Shown: positions 1 through 8,418 of the stretch, piece by piece | Numbering within the stretch: position 1 is the first letter of the stretch | Layout: the number at the start of each line of letters is the position of its first letter | From: Devosia sp. Leaf420 | GTDB lineage: Bacteria > Pseudomonadota > Alphaproteobacteria > Rhizobiales > Devosiaceae | Direction of reading: 5' to 3' | DNA length: 64,000 nucleotides | Assembly: GCF_001425445.1 (NCBI RefSeq) | Contig: NZ_LMQU01000014.1 | Location: 124,001 to 188,000, forward strand | Notes under the pieces: model-generated | The model's database searches: none | What the model was told of the DNA's origin: nothing | Seen by the model: only the letters and a program-made list of their open reading frames with translations | Made by a program: the position numbers and the translations under genes

Positions 1-1
1 G

Positions 2-376
2 CTGCTCGAAGCGCGGCGCAATGCAGGCAGGGAGACCATCCTTGTCTGCATGCATTCGTTCACCCCGGTCTATCTCGGCGTGGCGCGACCCTGGCCCATC
101 GGGGTGCTGCATGGACGCGACAGCCGCTTTACCGAAAGACTGCGCGACGCCATGGCCGAAGAACAACCGGACCTCAATATCGGCTGGAACGAACCCTATG
201 CGGCGCTGACGGGGGTTACCCTGACGCTTGAAAAGCATGGGGATGGGCGCGGCATCGAATCGACGATGATCGAATTGCGCAATGACGAGATCCTGTCGCC
301 CGAAGGCGCTCGGCGATGGGCGGGACTTTTGGCGCGCAGCCTTGAAGTTGCGCGCCTCAAGGGCGGACGGAACTAG
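2..376 (+). CDS. N-formylglutamate amidohydrolase-like protein, C-terminal part
   Basis: The reading frame is already open at the left edge, so the N-terminus lies outside the window; about 124 residues are seen. The visible part contains the block CMHSFTPVYLGVARPWPIGV followed by HGRDSRF and NEPYA, which I recognise from the predicted N-formylglutamate amidohydrolase family (HutG-like, zinc-dependent release of glutamate from N-formylglutamate in histidine-type catabolism). The first metal-ligand segment must lie upstream and cannot be checked. It runs convergently towards the fructuronate reductase gene, with 7 bp between the stop codons. Substrate is inferred from family only. Confidence 0.7.
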   Translation: MLEARRNAGRETILVCMHSFTPVYLGVARPWPIGVLHGRDSRFTERLRDAMAEEQPDLNIGWNEPYAALTGVTLTLEKHGDGRGIESTMIELRNDEILSPEGARRWAGLLARSLEVARLKGGRN

Positions 377-383
377 GCCTTCT

Positions 384-1856
384 TCAGCCGGCGACTGTCT
401 CTGCGGTGGCCTTTGCGCCTTCTTCGAACAGGCTTTCGAGATGGCCGATCACGGTCTCGCGGAAGATCGCATTGCCGGCGAGATCGGTACCAAAGATTTC
501 GGTGAGCGCGGAGAGGCCGTCGTAAAGCGCTTCGGCGTCATCGCCAGCATCGGCTGAGATGGCCATCATCTTGAGGGCATGCGGATCGCGCACGTCGATT
601 TCACTGCCGTCTTCGGCGACACCGGTAACATAGCGCATCCAGGCGGCAACGCCGAGGGCAAGGCGGGTGATCGGCTGACCGGCCTTGAGGCGATCGCGAA
701 TGGTGCCGAGAAGGCGTTGGGGCAGTTTTTGGCTGCCATCCATGGCGATCTGCCAGGTGCGGTGTTTTAGCGCCGGATTGCGGAAGCGCTCGAGCAGTTG
801 ATCGCGATAGGCGCCGAGATCGGTGCCGGGCATATCGAGCGTCGGCATGGCCTCTTCGGTCATCAGGCCATGGATGAGTTTGACATAGGCCGGATCGCCC
901 ATGACCTCGGCAATGTATTGATATCCGCCGAGATAGCCGAGATAGGCCATGGTCGAATGCGAGCCATTGAGCATGCGGAGCTTCATCAGTTCGAACGGCT
1001 CAACATCTTTCACCAGTTGCGCGCCGACCTGTTCGAAGGCGGGCCGACCGGCGGGGAAATGATCTTCGATCACCCATTGGGTAAAGGGCTCGGTCATGAT
1101 CGGCCAGGCATCTTCGGCGCCGATAAGGTCGGCGACCTCGGTGCGATCAGCGTCCGTGGTGGACGGCACGATGCGATCGACCATGGTGGAGGGGAAAGCG
1201 ACGGCTTCGACCCATGTGCCGAGATCGGCATCGCGGAGGGCGGCAAAGCGGGTGACGATGCGCTTGGCGGTTTCACCATTGGAGGGGAGATTGTCGCAAC
1301 TCATCACCGTGAAAGGAGTAACACCGGCAGCCTTGCGGCGGGCGAGCGCCTCGACCAGCATGCCGGGCGCCGATTTCGGCGCGCTGGGATTGGCAAGATC
1401 GTGGACGATGTCCGGATGCTTCTGGTCGAGTTCGCCGGTTGCCGGATCGTGGCAATAGCCCTTTTCGGTGACGGTCAGGGAGACGATGCGGATATCGGGC
1501 GAGGCCATCAGGGCAAGTAGTTCTTCGCGCTGCGTGTTCGCATCCATCACCGAGAGGATCGAGCCGATGACGCGCGGATGGGTGCCGGCGGCATCGCGCA
1601 CGGCGATGGTATAGAGCCCGCCTTGGGGTTCGAGCGCATCCTTGGTGTCCGGCCGGCGGAGGCTGGCGCCGACAATACCCCAGCTTGGGTAGTCGGCCAG
1701 GAGATTATCGACATAGACGGCCATATGGGCGCGGTGGAAGGCGCCGATGCCCAGATGGACAATGCCCGGCGTGACCTTGGCCCGATCATAGTTCGGCACG
1801 CCAATGCCCGCTTTGAGAGAGCCGAGGGTTGTGGGGCTGAGGCGCGGGTTGGTCAT
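384..1856 (-). CDS. uxuB: Fructuronate reductase / mannitol dehydrogenase family
   Basis: This 490-residue protein is a long-chain polyol dehydrogenase: an N-terminal NAD-binding fold around GIVHLGIGAFHRAH (residues 31-44) and the family catalytic segment KLRMLNGSHS at 292-301. Such enzymes interconvert D-fructuronate and D-mannonate or mannitol and fructose using NAD(H) in the cytoplasm. Divergent placement from a 2-keto-3-deoxygluconate kinase favours fructuronate reductase in hexuronate breakdown, which is inference from context. The ATG at 1856 follows a CCGGAG ribosome site. Mannitol or arabinitol dehydrogenase activity cannot be excluded. Confidence 0.8.
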   Translation of the reverse strand: MTNPRLSPTTLGSLKAGIGVPNYDRAKVTPGIVHLGIGAFHRAHMAVYVDNLLADYPSWGIVGASLRRPDTKDALEPQGGLYTIAVRDAAGTHPRVIGSILSVMDANTQREELLALMASPDIRIVSLTVTEKGYCHDPATGELDQKHPDIVHDLANPSAPKSAPGMLVEALARRKAAGVTPFTVMSCDNLPSNGETAKRIVTRFAALRDADLGTWVEAVAFPSTMVDRIVPSTTDADRTEVADLIGAEDAWPIMTEPFTQWVIEDHFPAGRPAFEQVGAQLVKDVEPFELMKLRMLNGSHSTMAYLGYLGGYQYIAEVMGDPAYVKLIHGLMTEEAMPTLDMPGTDLGAYRDQLLERFRNPALKHRTWQIAMDGSQKLPQRLLGTIRDRLKAGQPITRLALGVAAWMRYVTGVAEDGSEIDVRDPHALKMMAISADAGDDAEALYDGLSALTEIFGTDLAGNAIFRETVIGHLESLFEEGAKATAETVAG

Positions 1857-1892
1857 GTCGGCTCCGGAATGAAATCGGGCGCAGCATAGTGG

Positions 1893-1912
1893 CTTCCAAT
1901 CTTGTATGGAAG
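1893..1912. promoter_or_regulatory. Candidate operator between uxuB and kdgK
   Basis: A perfect inverted repeat CTTCCA-N8-TGGAAG lies in the divergent intergenic region, 37 bp from the uxuB start and 84 bp from the kdgK start. Its spacer ATCTTGTA and right arm recur upstream of the sugar-type oxidoreductase at 48954. The position fits a repressor controlling both hexuronate genes. The cognate regulator is unknown. Confidence 0.4.
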
Positions 1913-1995
1913 GGTGGGCTTGCGCTGTCGTCTAAGACTTGCGGCGGGGTGTTGCGCCCGGCATAAGCCTTGGAAGCACTGAGGAGGAGAGCGTC

Positions 1996-2907
1996 ATGGC
2001 CGGCAAGCGGATCGCCAGCATCGGGGAATGCATGATCGAAATGAGCGGCGGCGAGGACAGGAATTATCGCCTCGGCTATGCCGGCGACACCCTCAACACC
2101 GCCTGGTATCTGCGGGCGCTGCTCGGCAAGGATTGGGGGGTCGATTATGTGACGGCGCTCGGCAAGGACCGCTACTCCGACGATATCAGGGCGTTTCTCA
2201 AAACCAACCATATCGGTACCGACCATATCGGCACGGTGCCGGAGCGGCGGCCAGGGCTCTATATGATCCATCAGGATAAGGGCGACCGGCACTTTACCTA
2301 TTGGCGTGATCAGTCCGCGGCCAAGCTCTTGGCGGACGACAAGGCAACGCTCGATAAGGCCGTCGCGGGCGCGAGCTTGGTTTATTTCTCCGGCATTACA
2401 CTCGCAATCCTCGCGCCGCGGGCGCGCGGACGGTTGCTCGGGGCGATCGTCAAGGCACGGGACAATGGCGCCAAGATCGCCTTCGATACCAATCTGCGGC
2501 CGGCGCTGTGGTCGAGCCAAAGGGTGATGGCTTCGGTGCTGACGGCAGCGGCGAGCCTTTGCGATATCGTCCTGCCCACGCACTCGGACGAAGCGCCGCT
2601 CTTTGGCGACAAGACGGTGGAAGACACCGCCGAGCGCTATCTCGAACTTGGGGTGGAAGAGGTGGTGGTCAAGGACGGGGCGAAGGAAGCGTTTATCGCG
2701 ACGGCAACGGAGCGGGTCAGCATTTCGCCCAAGCCGGTCGAGACGGTTGTCGATGCGACCGGGGCCGGGGATAGTTTTAACGGCGGCTATCTGTCAGCGC
2801 GGCTTGAAGGCAAATCGATCCGCGAGGCGGCAGAAGAGGCGCACCGGGTGGCCGGGGTGGTGATCGGGCACAAGGGGGCTTTGGTGGAGCCTAAATTTTT
2901 GGGGTGA
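1996..2907 (+). CDS. kdgK: 2-dehydro-3-deoxygluconokinase (PfkB family)
   Basis: A 303-residue PfkB-type sugar kinase. It has the N-terminal substrate-binding GYAGDTLNTA (28-37) and the C-terminal signature DATGAGDSFNGGY, with anion hole and catalytic Asp at GAGD (256-259). KDG kinase phosphorylates 2-keto-3-deoxygluconate, the product of mannonate dehydratase, before aldolase cleavage. Pairing with the divergent uxuB supports KDG as substrate, though other PfkB sugars are possible. The ATG at 1996 is chosen over an upstream in-frame start because GAGGAGGAGA ends five bases before it and the family begins at this residue. Confidence 0.85.
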   Translation: MAGKRIASIGECMIEMSGGEDRNYRLGYAGDTLNTAWYLRALLGKDWGVDYVTALGKDRYSDDIRAFLKTNHIGTDHIGTVPERRPGLYMIHQDKGDRHFTYWRDQSAAKLLADDKATLDKAVAGASLVYFSGITLAILAPRARGRLLGAIVKARDNGAKIAFDTNLRPALWSSQRVMASVLTAAASLCDIVLPTHSDEAPLFGDKTVEDTAERYLELGVEEVVVKDGAKEAFIATATERVSISPKPVETVVDATGAGDSFNGGYLSARLEGKSIREAAEEAHRVAGVVIGHKGALVEPKFLG

Positions 2908-2921
2908 GGAGGGCCGAAAAT

Positions 2922-3038
2922 CACCCCCTCCCAACCTCCCCCATCAAGGGGGAGGTGCCGCATCGAGTTGATGGTTGGATCTGATCAAACCCGCAACTTC
3001 TTCACCTCCCCCTTGATGGGGGAGGCCGGGAGGGGGCG
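2922..3038. repeat. Bipartite palindromic repeat, family 1, copy 1
   Basis: Two palindromic units face each other: CCTCCCCCATCAAGGGGGAGG at the left and CACCTCCCCCTTGATGGGGG at the right, about 50 bp apart, framed by CACCCCCTCCC and GGGAGGGGG. It fills the convergent gap between kdgK and ppk2. Close copies recur at 9414, 13971, 17088, 22578 and 63119. The layout resembles REP/BIME-type intergenic repeats; a terminator role is possible but there is no T-run. Confidence 0.85.
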
Positions 3039-3042
3039 GCCC

Positions 3043-3897
3043 TCACTCCCCATCCATCTTCAAAAAATCTTCGCCCGACAGAATGATCTTGTCGTCGATT
3101 TTGCCGATCGCCTTGGGATTCTTGCCTTCGAACTCGAAACCATCGATCAGGGTGCGGATGACATTGAGCCGCAACCGGCGTTTGTCATTGGCGCGGACGA
3201 CGGTCCAGGGCGCGTGCTTGCTGTCGGTGCGCTCGAGCATGCGGTCGCGTGCCTTGGAATAATCGTCCCACTTGTTGAGCGCTTCGAGATCGATCGGCGA
3301 GAGCTTCCAGGTTTTGAGCGGGTCATGGCGGCGATCGTGGAAGCGCTTCAATTGCATTTCGCGGCCGATCGAGAGCCAGAATTTGAAGAGTTTTATGCCG
3401 TCGCGCGTCAGGCGCTTTTCAAATTCGGGGGCTTCTTCGAGGAAGAGTTCGGTTTCTTGCGGGGTGCAAAAGCCCATGACGGGTTCGACGCCGGCGCGAT
3501 TGTACCAGGAGCGATCAAACAGCACCATTTCCCCAGCGGCGGGAAGCCAATCGATATAGCGCTGAAAGTACCACTGGGTGCGCTCGCGATCATTGGGCTT
3601 GGGCAGTGCTGCAATGACATTGTAGCGCGGATTGAGGTTTTCCATGATGGTCTTGATCGTGCCGCCCTTGCCGGCGGCATCGCGGCCTTCGAAGACGACG
3701 ACGATGCGCTCGCCGGCCTTGGCCATGTGCGCCTGGAGCAGCACAAGCTGCTTTTGCAGGGCATAAAGCTGCATGTCATACTCGGTGCGGTCGAGCTTCT
3801 TGTCATAGGGAAAACCGCCCGATTTGAGGGCTGCCTTATCGATGGCATGGGGCAGTTCGGGATTGTCGATGTCAAAGCTCAAAAAGGGATCGCTCAC
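3043..3897 (-). CDS. ppk2: Polyphosphate kinase 2 (PPK2 family)
   Basis: A 284-residue protein of the P-loop PPK2 family, which transfers phosphate between polyphosphate and nucleoside di- or monophosphates. Walker A is FEGRDAAGKGG (69-79). The Walker B/lid region is FDRSWYNRAGVEP (127-139), followed by PEFEKRLTRDGIKLFKFWLS. Length and these motifs match the single-domain class I enzymes. Its start is 87 bp from the divergently transcribed PhoR-like kinase, so a phosphate-related link is plausible but inferred. Whether it favours ADP or GDP cannot be judged by eye. Confidence 0.9.
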   Translation of the reverse strand: MSDPFLSFDIDNPELPHAIDKAALKSGGFPYDKKLDRTEYDMQLYALQKQLVLLQAHMAKAGERIVVVFEGRDAAGKGGTIKTIMENLNPRYNVIAALPKPNDRERTQWYFQRYIDWLPAAGEMVLFDRSWYNRAGVEPVMGFCTPQETELFLEEAPEFEKRLTRDGIKLFKFWLSIGREMQLKRFHDRRHDPLKTWKLSPIDLEALNKWDDYSKARDRMLERTDSKHAPWTVVRANDKRRLRLNVIRTLIDGFEFEGKNPKAIGKIDDKIILSGEDFLKMDGE

Positions 3898-3984
3898 GCT
3901 GTCGCTCCGTTGTTACATGCACCGTGCTAAAAACTGGGGTCCCGCGCAAGAGGCGGGAGCAAGCGATTGATTCGGCGGCCCAAA

Positions 3985-5277
3985 ATGGACGATTCCCAAT
4001 CGGCCCAAACTCTTTATGGCGCGCAGCCCCTGCTGTCCCGTCTTGTGCACTATGCCGGGCTGCTCATCGGTCTTGCCGGTCTCTTTGTCGCGCTCGTGGC
4101 GTTTGGCAATCTGCGGCCTGATCTGGCCGTCCTGGCCTATGGGTTCGTCATTGGCTTCGTCGCCTTCCTGCCGCTGCCCGTGCGCGAGGTGACGCGGATC
4201 GTCGAAGCCCCCGCGCCGGTGCTCGAGGCGCCGGATAATACCGATACCGTCATGGCCGCCTTTGCCGAGGCCTTGGGCGAAGCCTGTCTCGTGCTCGACC
4301 AGCGCGGAGCCGTCGCCTATCGCAACCGGGCCGCGCTCCGGCAATATCCCAATGTGCAGCCGGGCAAGGTTCTGACCCTTGTCATGCGCAATCCCGAACT
4401 CGTCTCGGCGGTGGATGCGACGCTGCGCACTGGCATGCCGCATAGTTTTGAACTGCATGAAACCCTGCCCAGCGAAACCTGGGACCGAGTGACCGTGGCG
4501 CCCATTCGCCAGCCCGATAGCGATTGGCTAAGCGAGGGCGGGCGGCATCTGCTCGTCACCTTCCAGAGCCTCACTGAACTCAAGCGCGTCGATGCCATGC
4601 GCACCGATTTCATCGCCAATGCCAGCCACGAATTGCGCACGCCATTGGCCTCGCTTCTGGGCTTTATCGACACGCTTCTGGGGCCCGCGGCACGCGATGC
4701 GGTGGCGCGCGAAAAGTTCCTCGGCATCATGCGCGGCCAGGCCGATCGCATGAGCCGGCTGATCGATGATCTCTTGAGCCTCTCGCGCATCGAAATGTAT
4801 CAGCATGTGCGACCGACGGGCTCGGTCGACCTTGCAGCACTGTTGCGCGAAGTGCGCGAAGGGCTGCAGACGCAGGCCAAGGCTGCCGAGCTCGATGTGG
4901 TGCTCAGCCTGCCCGAGGGCGCCGTGATGGTGACCGGCGATCGCAACCAGCTCTATGAGGTTTTTGAGAACCTCATCGACAACGCGATCAAATATGGCGC
5001 GGACGGGAAGACGGTCGATGTGTCACTGGTCCACATCGAGCGCGGCGGGTTCAAGCACCTCGTGAGCGTTATCGACCATGGGCCCGGCGTCGAGCCAGAG
5101 CATGTGCCGCGCATGACGGAACGGTTTTACCGCATCGATGCCGAGACGAGCCGTAAGAAGAAGGGCACGGGGCTGGGGCTCGCCATCGTCAAGCACATCG
5201 TCCAGCGGCACCGCGGCAATATTTCCATCAAGAGCCGGCCCGGCGAAGGGCTGCGCGTGGATGTTATGCTGCCATAG
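3985..5277 (+). CDS. phoR: PhoR-like sensor histidine kinase
   Basis: A 430-residue membrane histidine kinase. Two hydrophobic helices near residues 20-60 are followed by a PAS-like segment (about 78-190). The HisKA domain has the H-box NASHELRTPLASLLGF with phosphoacceptor His215. A complete HATPase follows, with N-box ENLIDNAIKYG, G1 DHGPGVEPEH and G2 KGTGLGLAIVKHI. The architecture and short loop between helices match PhoR, the phosphate-starvation kinase that normally partners PhoB. No phoB, pst or phoU gene is adjacent, so the pairing is unproven. ATG 3985 is taken as start; an in-frame TTG at 3967 is possible. Confidence 0.75.
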   Translation: MDDSQSAQTLYGAQPLLSRLVHYAGLLIGLAGLFVALVAFGNLRPDLAVLAYGFVIGFVAFLPLPVREVTRIVEAPAPVLEAPDNTDTVMAAFAEALGEACLVLDQRGAVAYRNRAALRQYPNVQPGKVLTLVMRNPELVSAVDATLRTGMPHSFELHETLPSETWDRVTVAPIRQPDSDWLSEGGRHLLVTFQSLTELKRVDAMRTDFIANASHELRTPLASLLGFIDTLLGPAARDAVAREKFLGIMRGQADRMSRLIDDLLSLSRIEMYQHVRPTGSVDLAALLREVREGLQTQAKAAELDVVLSLPEGAVMVTGDRNQLYEVFENLIDNAIKYGADGKTVDVSLVHIERGGFKHLVSVIDHGPGVEPEHVPRMTERFYRIDAETSRKKKGTGLGLAIVKHIVQRHRGNISIKSRPGEGLRVDVMLP

Positions 5278-5292
5278 GGCCCCAGTGCTGAT

Positions 5293-5844
5293 TCAGGCCG
5301 GATCGAACTCCGCCGGGCGATGCACTTCCACCAGCCCACTCGCAAAGCGCTTGGCATTTTCGACATAACGATCGGCTGATGCGGTCAGCGCAGCGATGGT
5401 CGCTTCATCGAGCGTGCGGATGACCTTGCCGGGGGCGCCGACGACGAGGGAATTGTCGGGAATTTCCTTATCCTCGGTAACAAGCGCATTGGCGCCGATG
5501 AGACAGTTTCTGCCGATTTTTGCCCCATTGAGCACGGTGGCGCCCATGCCGATCAGCGTGTTGTCGCCGATGGTGCAGCCATGGATGATGGCGCTGTGGC
5601 CGATGGTGCAGTTTTCCCCGATGGTGAGGGGAAAGCCCCTGTCGGTATGAAGCACGCAGTTTTCTTGGATATTGGAGCGCGCGCCCACGCGGATCGGCTC
5701 GATATCGCCGCGGAGAACCACGCCGAACCAGACGCCGACCTCGGGGCCGAGATGGCAAGCGCCGATGATTGTCGCGGAGGGGGCGAGGTAGCCGATGTCG
5801 GGGGAGATATCCGGGTGGATGCCGTCGAGGGCGTAGATGGGCAT
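5293..5844 (-). CDS. Gamma-carbonic anhydrase family protein
   Basis: A 183-residue left-handed beta-helix protein built from hexapeptide repeats (IGDNTLIGMGATVLNGAKIGRN and similar turns). The three metal-binding histidines of the gamma-class enzymes are visible as H66, H83 and H88, and the QENCVLHTD and GHSAIIHG blocks are typical of the YrdA/PaaY/CaiE group. It probably binds zinc or iron, but many members lack measured CO2 hydration activity, so the reaction is not asserted. It converges on the PhoR-like gene with 15 bp between the stop codons. Confidence 0.85.
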   Translation of the reverse strand: MPIYALDGIHPDISPDIGYLAPSATIIGACHLGPEVGVWFGVVLRGDIEPIRVGARSNIQENCVLHTDRGFPLTIGENCTIGHSAIIHGCTIGDNTLIGMGATVLNGAKIGRNCLIGANALVTEDKEIPDNSLVVGAPGKVIRTLDEATIAALTASADRYVENAKRFASGLVEVHRPAEFDPA

Positions 5845-5888
5845 GGGGTCCTCCGGGGGTAGTGTGGCGGCATAGTAGTTGAGTGGCG

Positions 5889-7298
5889 CTAGATCTTCAC
5901 CCCATAGGCTTCGCGCATTTCACCGATCTCTCGCAAGGTCTGATGGAATAGCGACCAGTCGTCATTCTCGGCGATCGGCGCCCAGATGGCTTCGACGTCG
6001 TCGATCAGCATGGTGCGCGGATTTGATCGGGCGAAGTAGGGATGAGCGAGATTGACGTTTTCAGTCGGCGCAAAGGCTTCGAGTGCGTTGGCGACGGGGC
6101 GGAAGGCATCGCTGGCGTAAAATTCGGTGGAGGGGCTTTGGGCGGCGCGTTGGGCGCTGAGGGCGCCGCCGCGCCAATCGAAGAAGAATTGTTCGTAAGG
6201 CGCCTTGCTGGCGGTGAGGAAACCGAAAAGAGCGGTGACGAAGGCATTGTTGTCGTCTTCGCTGCGGGGTTCGAGTCCGAGACGGGCGAGCATGGCGAGG
6301 GGGAGGGCGGTGCGGAATGTAGGCCAGACGGTGTTGAGCGCAGGCTCAAGAGTGTCGATGCTCGAGAGAGGTACCAGGCATTCGGCGAGGCGCGTCAGGT
6401 TCCAGGCCAGGGTGTCGGGCTGGCGGCCGAAGCTGTAAAGGCCCGTTTCATCGAAATAGGCGGCGGTGAAATCGGGGTCATATGCTGGCAGGAACCGCCA
6501 GGGGCCGTAATCGAAACTCTCGCCGGTGATGTTGATATTGTCGGTGTTGAGGACGCCATGGACGAAACCGGCGGCGATCCATTGTGCGCCAAGGTTTGCG
6601 ACTTTCTGGACCACGGCTTCGAGGAGGGCTGCGGCGGGATCGGATGCGCCGGCGAGATGCGGATAATAGTTGGCGATGGAATAATCGACGAGGCGGCGGA
6701 GGTTTTCGGTGTCCTCGAGATAGGCCAGGCGCTGGAAGGTGCCGATGCGGATGTGACTATGGCTGAGCCGGGTCAGGACGGCGGAGCGGGTGGGCGAGGG
6801 TTCGTCGCCACGATAAAGCGCTTCGCCGGTTTCAACGAGCGAGAAGCTCTTAGATGTGTAGACGCCCAAGGCTTCGAGCATTTCGGTGGCGAGCACTTCG
6901 CGTACGCCGCCCTTGAGCGTCAGTCGTCCGTCGCCCCCGCGCGACCACGGGGTTTTGCCTGTGCCCTTGGTGCCGAAATCGAGCAGGCGGCCGTCGATTG
7001 GGTCGACGCATTGGGCAAACAAAAATCCGCGGCCATCGCCGAGATCGGAATTGTAGCTGCGAAACTGGTGGCCGTGATAGCGGAGCGCCAGGGGCTGAGG
7101 GAGCGAACCGGGCAGCGGCGCGAAACGGCCGAAATGATTGAGCCATTCGGCCTCGCTGAGCTCGCCAAGCCCGATGCGCTCGGCCCAGCGCTGATCGCGA
7201 TGGCGCAAAACAGTCTGCGGGAAATCTGCGGGGCGGACGGGATCGAAGAAATCGGGGCCGAGTTCGGCGTGGCGGCGCGCAGGGATGAAAGTGGTCAT
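5889..7298 (-). CDS. selO: Protein adenylyltransferase SelO (YdiU family)
   Basis: A 469-residue member of the SelO pseudokinase-fold family, which attaches AMP to Ser/Thr/Tyr of target proteins and is linked to redox homeostasis. The characteristic RYHGHQF, LGDGRGFLFAQ, GTGKTPWSRGGDGRLTLKGG and HGVLNTDNINITGESFDYGP blocks are all present; the last holds the metal-binding and catalytic residues of the inverted kinase site. It has no selenocysteine, as usual for bacterial members. The ATG at 7298 has GGAG seven bases upstream; an upstream in-frame TTG was rejected. Confidence 0.92.
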   Translation of the reverse strand: MTTFIPARRHAELGPDFFDPVRPADFPQTVLRHRDQRWAERIGLGELSEAEWLNHFGRFAPLPGSLPQPLALRYHGHQFRSYNSDLGDGRGFLFAQCVDPIDGRLLDFGTKGTGKTPWSRGGDGRLTLKGGVREVLATEMLEALGVYTSKSFSLVETGEALYRGDEPSPTRSAVLTRLSHSHIRIGTFQRLAYLEDTENLRRLVDYSIANYYPHLAGASDPAAALLEAVVQKVANLGAQWIAAGFVHGVLNTDNINITGESFDYGPWRFLPAYDPDFTAAYFDETGLYSFGRQPDTLAWNLTRLAECLVPLSSIDTLEPALNTVWPTFRTALPLAMLARLGLEPRSEDDNNAFVTALFGFLTASKAPYEQFFFDWRGGALSAQRAAQSPSTEFYASDAFRPVANALEAFAPTENVNLAHPYFARSNPRTMLIDDVEAIWAPIAENDDWSLFHQTLREIGEMREAYGVKI

Positions 7299-7386
7299 GG
7301 CGCTCTCCGTATCGCATCCGGCATGCAAGGCTCCGATGCAGGCGCCTCTATGGCGCGGTCAATCAAATCGGCCTATATCATGCGGG

Positions 7387-8055
7387 ATGATACAGCTTGC
7401 TCCTTTTCAAGCCGCCATCTTCGATATGGACGGCACCTTGCTCGACACCGAAGCGGTGTTCAAGACCATCGTCTTCGAAGTCTGCGCCGATCTCGGTTTT
7501 GAAATGACCGACGATGTGCATCGTTCCATGGTCGGTGGCAGCCATGAGCGCACCAATCAATTGCTGCTCGAAGCCTATGGCGTGAGCTTCCCCTATGCGC
7601 TGTTCGACGAAAAATGCCGCGTCAGCATGCGCGAGCGCTCGCATGGCGGCGTGCCGGTCAAGGCCGGTGTGCGCGACTTTATCGCGGCGCTCCATGCCAA
7701 CAATATCCGCACGGCGGTAGCGACCTCGTCGCGCAATCCCCATGCCCAGCATCACCTTTCAGCCGCCGGATTGCTCGATCTCTTCGAAACGATCGTGACG
7801 CGGGATGATGTGACTCACCCCAAGCCGCATCCCGAGCCATACCTGACGGCGGCGCGGCGGCTCGATGTGGCACCCAAGGATTGCCTCGCGCTCGAAGACA
7901 GCTATGCCGGGGTGCACGCGGCGCATGCGGCTGGGATGCAGACCATCATGGTCCCCGACCTCGTCCATCCAAGCGAAGAAATCCTCGCTTTGGGGATCGC
8001 CGTGATGGAAAGCCTGACCCATGTTCATGCGGCCGCCTTCCCGGTTCGCCGTTAG
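7387..8055 (+). CDS. HAD-superfamily phosphatase (subfamily IA)
   Basis: A 222-residue HAD hydrolase. Motif I is FDMDGTLLDTE, with nucleophile D13 and acid D15; motif II is ATSSRN; the lysine segment is HPKPHPEPY; and motif IV is ALEDSYAGVHAAHAAGM. The alpha-helical cap between motifs I and II places it in subfamily IA, close to beta-phosphoglucomutase and pseudouridine-5-phosphatase types. The substrate is probably a sugar or nucleoside phosphate and cannot be specified. ATG 7387 gives the usual short N-terminus; it is divergent from selO, 88 bp away. Confidence 0.85.
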   Translation: MIQLAPFQAAIFDMDGTLLDTEAVFKTIVFEVCADLGFEMTDDVHRSMVGGSHERTNQLLLEAYGVSFPYALFDEKCRVSMRERSHGGVPVKAGVRDFIAALHANNIRTAVATSSRNPHAQHHLSAAGLLDLFETIVTRDDVTHPKPHPEPYLTAARRLDVAPKDCLALEDSYAGVHAAHAAGMQTIMVPDLVHPSEEILALGIAVMESLTHVHAAAFPVRR

Positions 8056-8082
8056 GTCTTCTTGTCTTTTTGTCTCCTTAAA

Positions 8083-8110
8083 GCGCCCGCGAAAGCGGGC
8101 GTTGGCTTTT
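8083..8110 (+). terminator. Rho-independent terminator after the HAD gene
   Basis: A seven-base GC stem CGCCCGC/GCGGGCG closes a GAAA tetraloop, followed by the T-rich tail TTGGCTTTT. It starts 28 bp after the HAD stop codon. Confidence 0.8.
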
Positions 8111-8252
8111 GCGCATCCGCATCAGCCCTCGGGTCCACATTAAGATTTGATCGCGTCCAAAAGCGCATAAAATTCTAACAATCCCCGAAAGTCTTTGCTG
8201 AGCATGCGGCAAGTCCATGAATTTCATGGGTTTTCTTTCGCGGCTTTGCCCA

Positions 8253-8268
8253 TTAACCCTACCTTAAG
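8253..8268. promoter_or_regulatory. CtrA-like box upstream of wall hydrolase
   Basis: The sequence TTAA-CCCTACC-TTAAG matches the alphaproteobacterial CtrA full site TTAA-N7-TTAA. A second partial match, TTAA-N7-TAAA, starts at 8285. The rest of the 363-bp gap from 8056 to 8418 holds the terminator and two small hairpins but no gene. The sites lie about 135-165 bp before the hydrolase start. Confidence 0.5.
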
Positions 8269-8350
8269 AAGCTAAGGCGTATGGTTAACCCAGCGTAAAT
8301 TTCGGCTTCCATCTCACTGCGGGCTTGGCTAGTGTGCAGTCCACAATGAA

Positions 8351-8397
8351 GGGGTCTCAAGACTCCACCAGAAGGCTCACCGGAGGTACCGGCTGAG
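8351..8397 (+). other. Two small hairpins in the 5-prime leader of the hydrolase gene
   Basis: GGGGTCT/AGACTCC (8351-8366) and GCTCACCGG/CCGG-C-TGAG (8375-8397) can fold next to each other, ending about 20 bp before the TTG start. There is no T-run after either, so they look like leader structure rather than terminators. No known riboswitch class was recognised. Confidence 0.35.
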
Positions 8398-8418
8398 CTC
8401 AGGGGCAAGGACGGGGCA

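Noticed and set aside
2922..3038. CRISPR array
   Set aside because: The repeats are palindromic pairs at scattered single sites, with no regular repeat-spacer series and no cas genes.
6042..7502. A 486-codon frame antisense to selO
   Set aside because: selO is unambiguous on the minus strand, and the antisense product has no recognisable domain.
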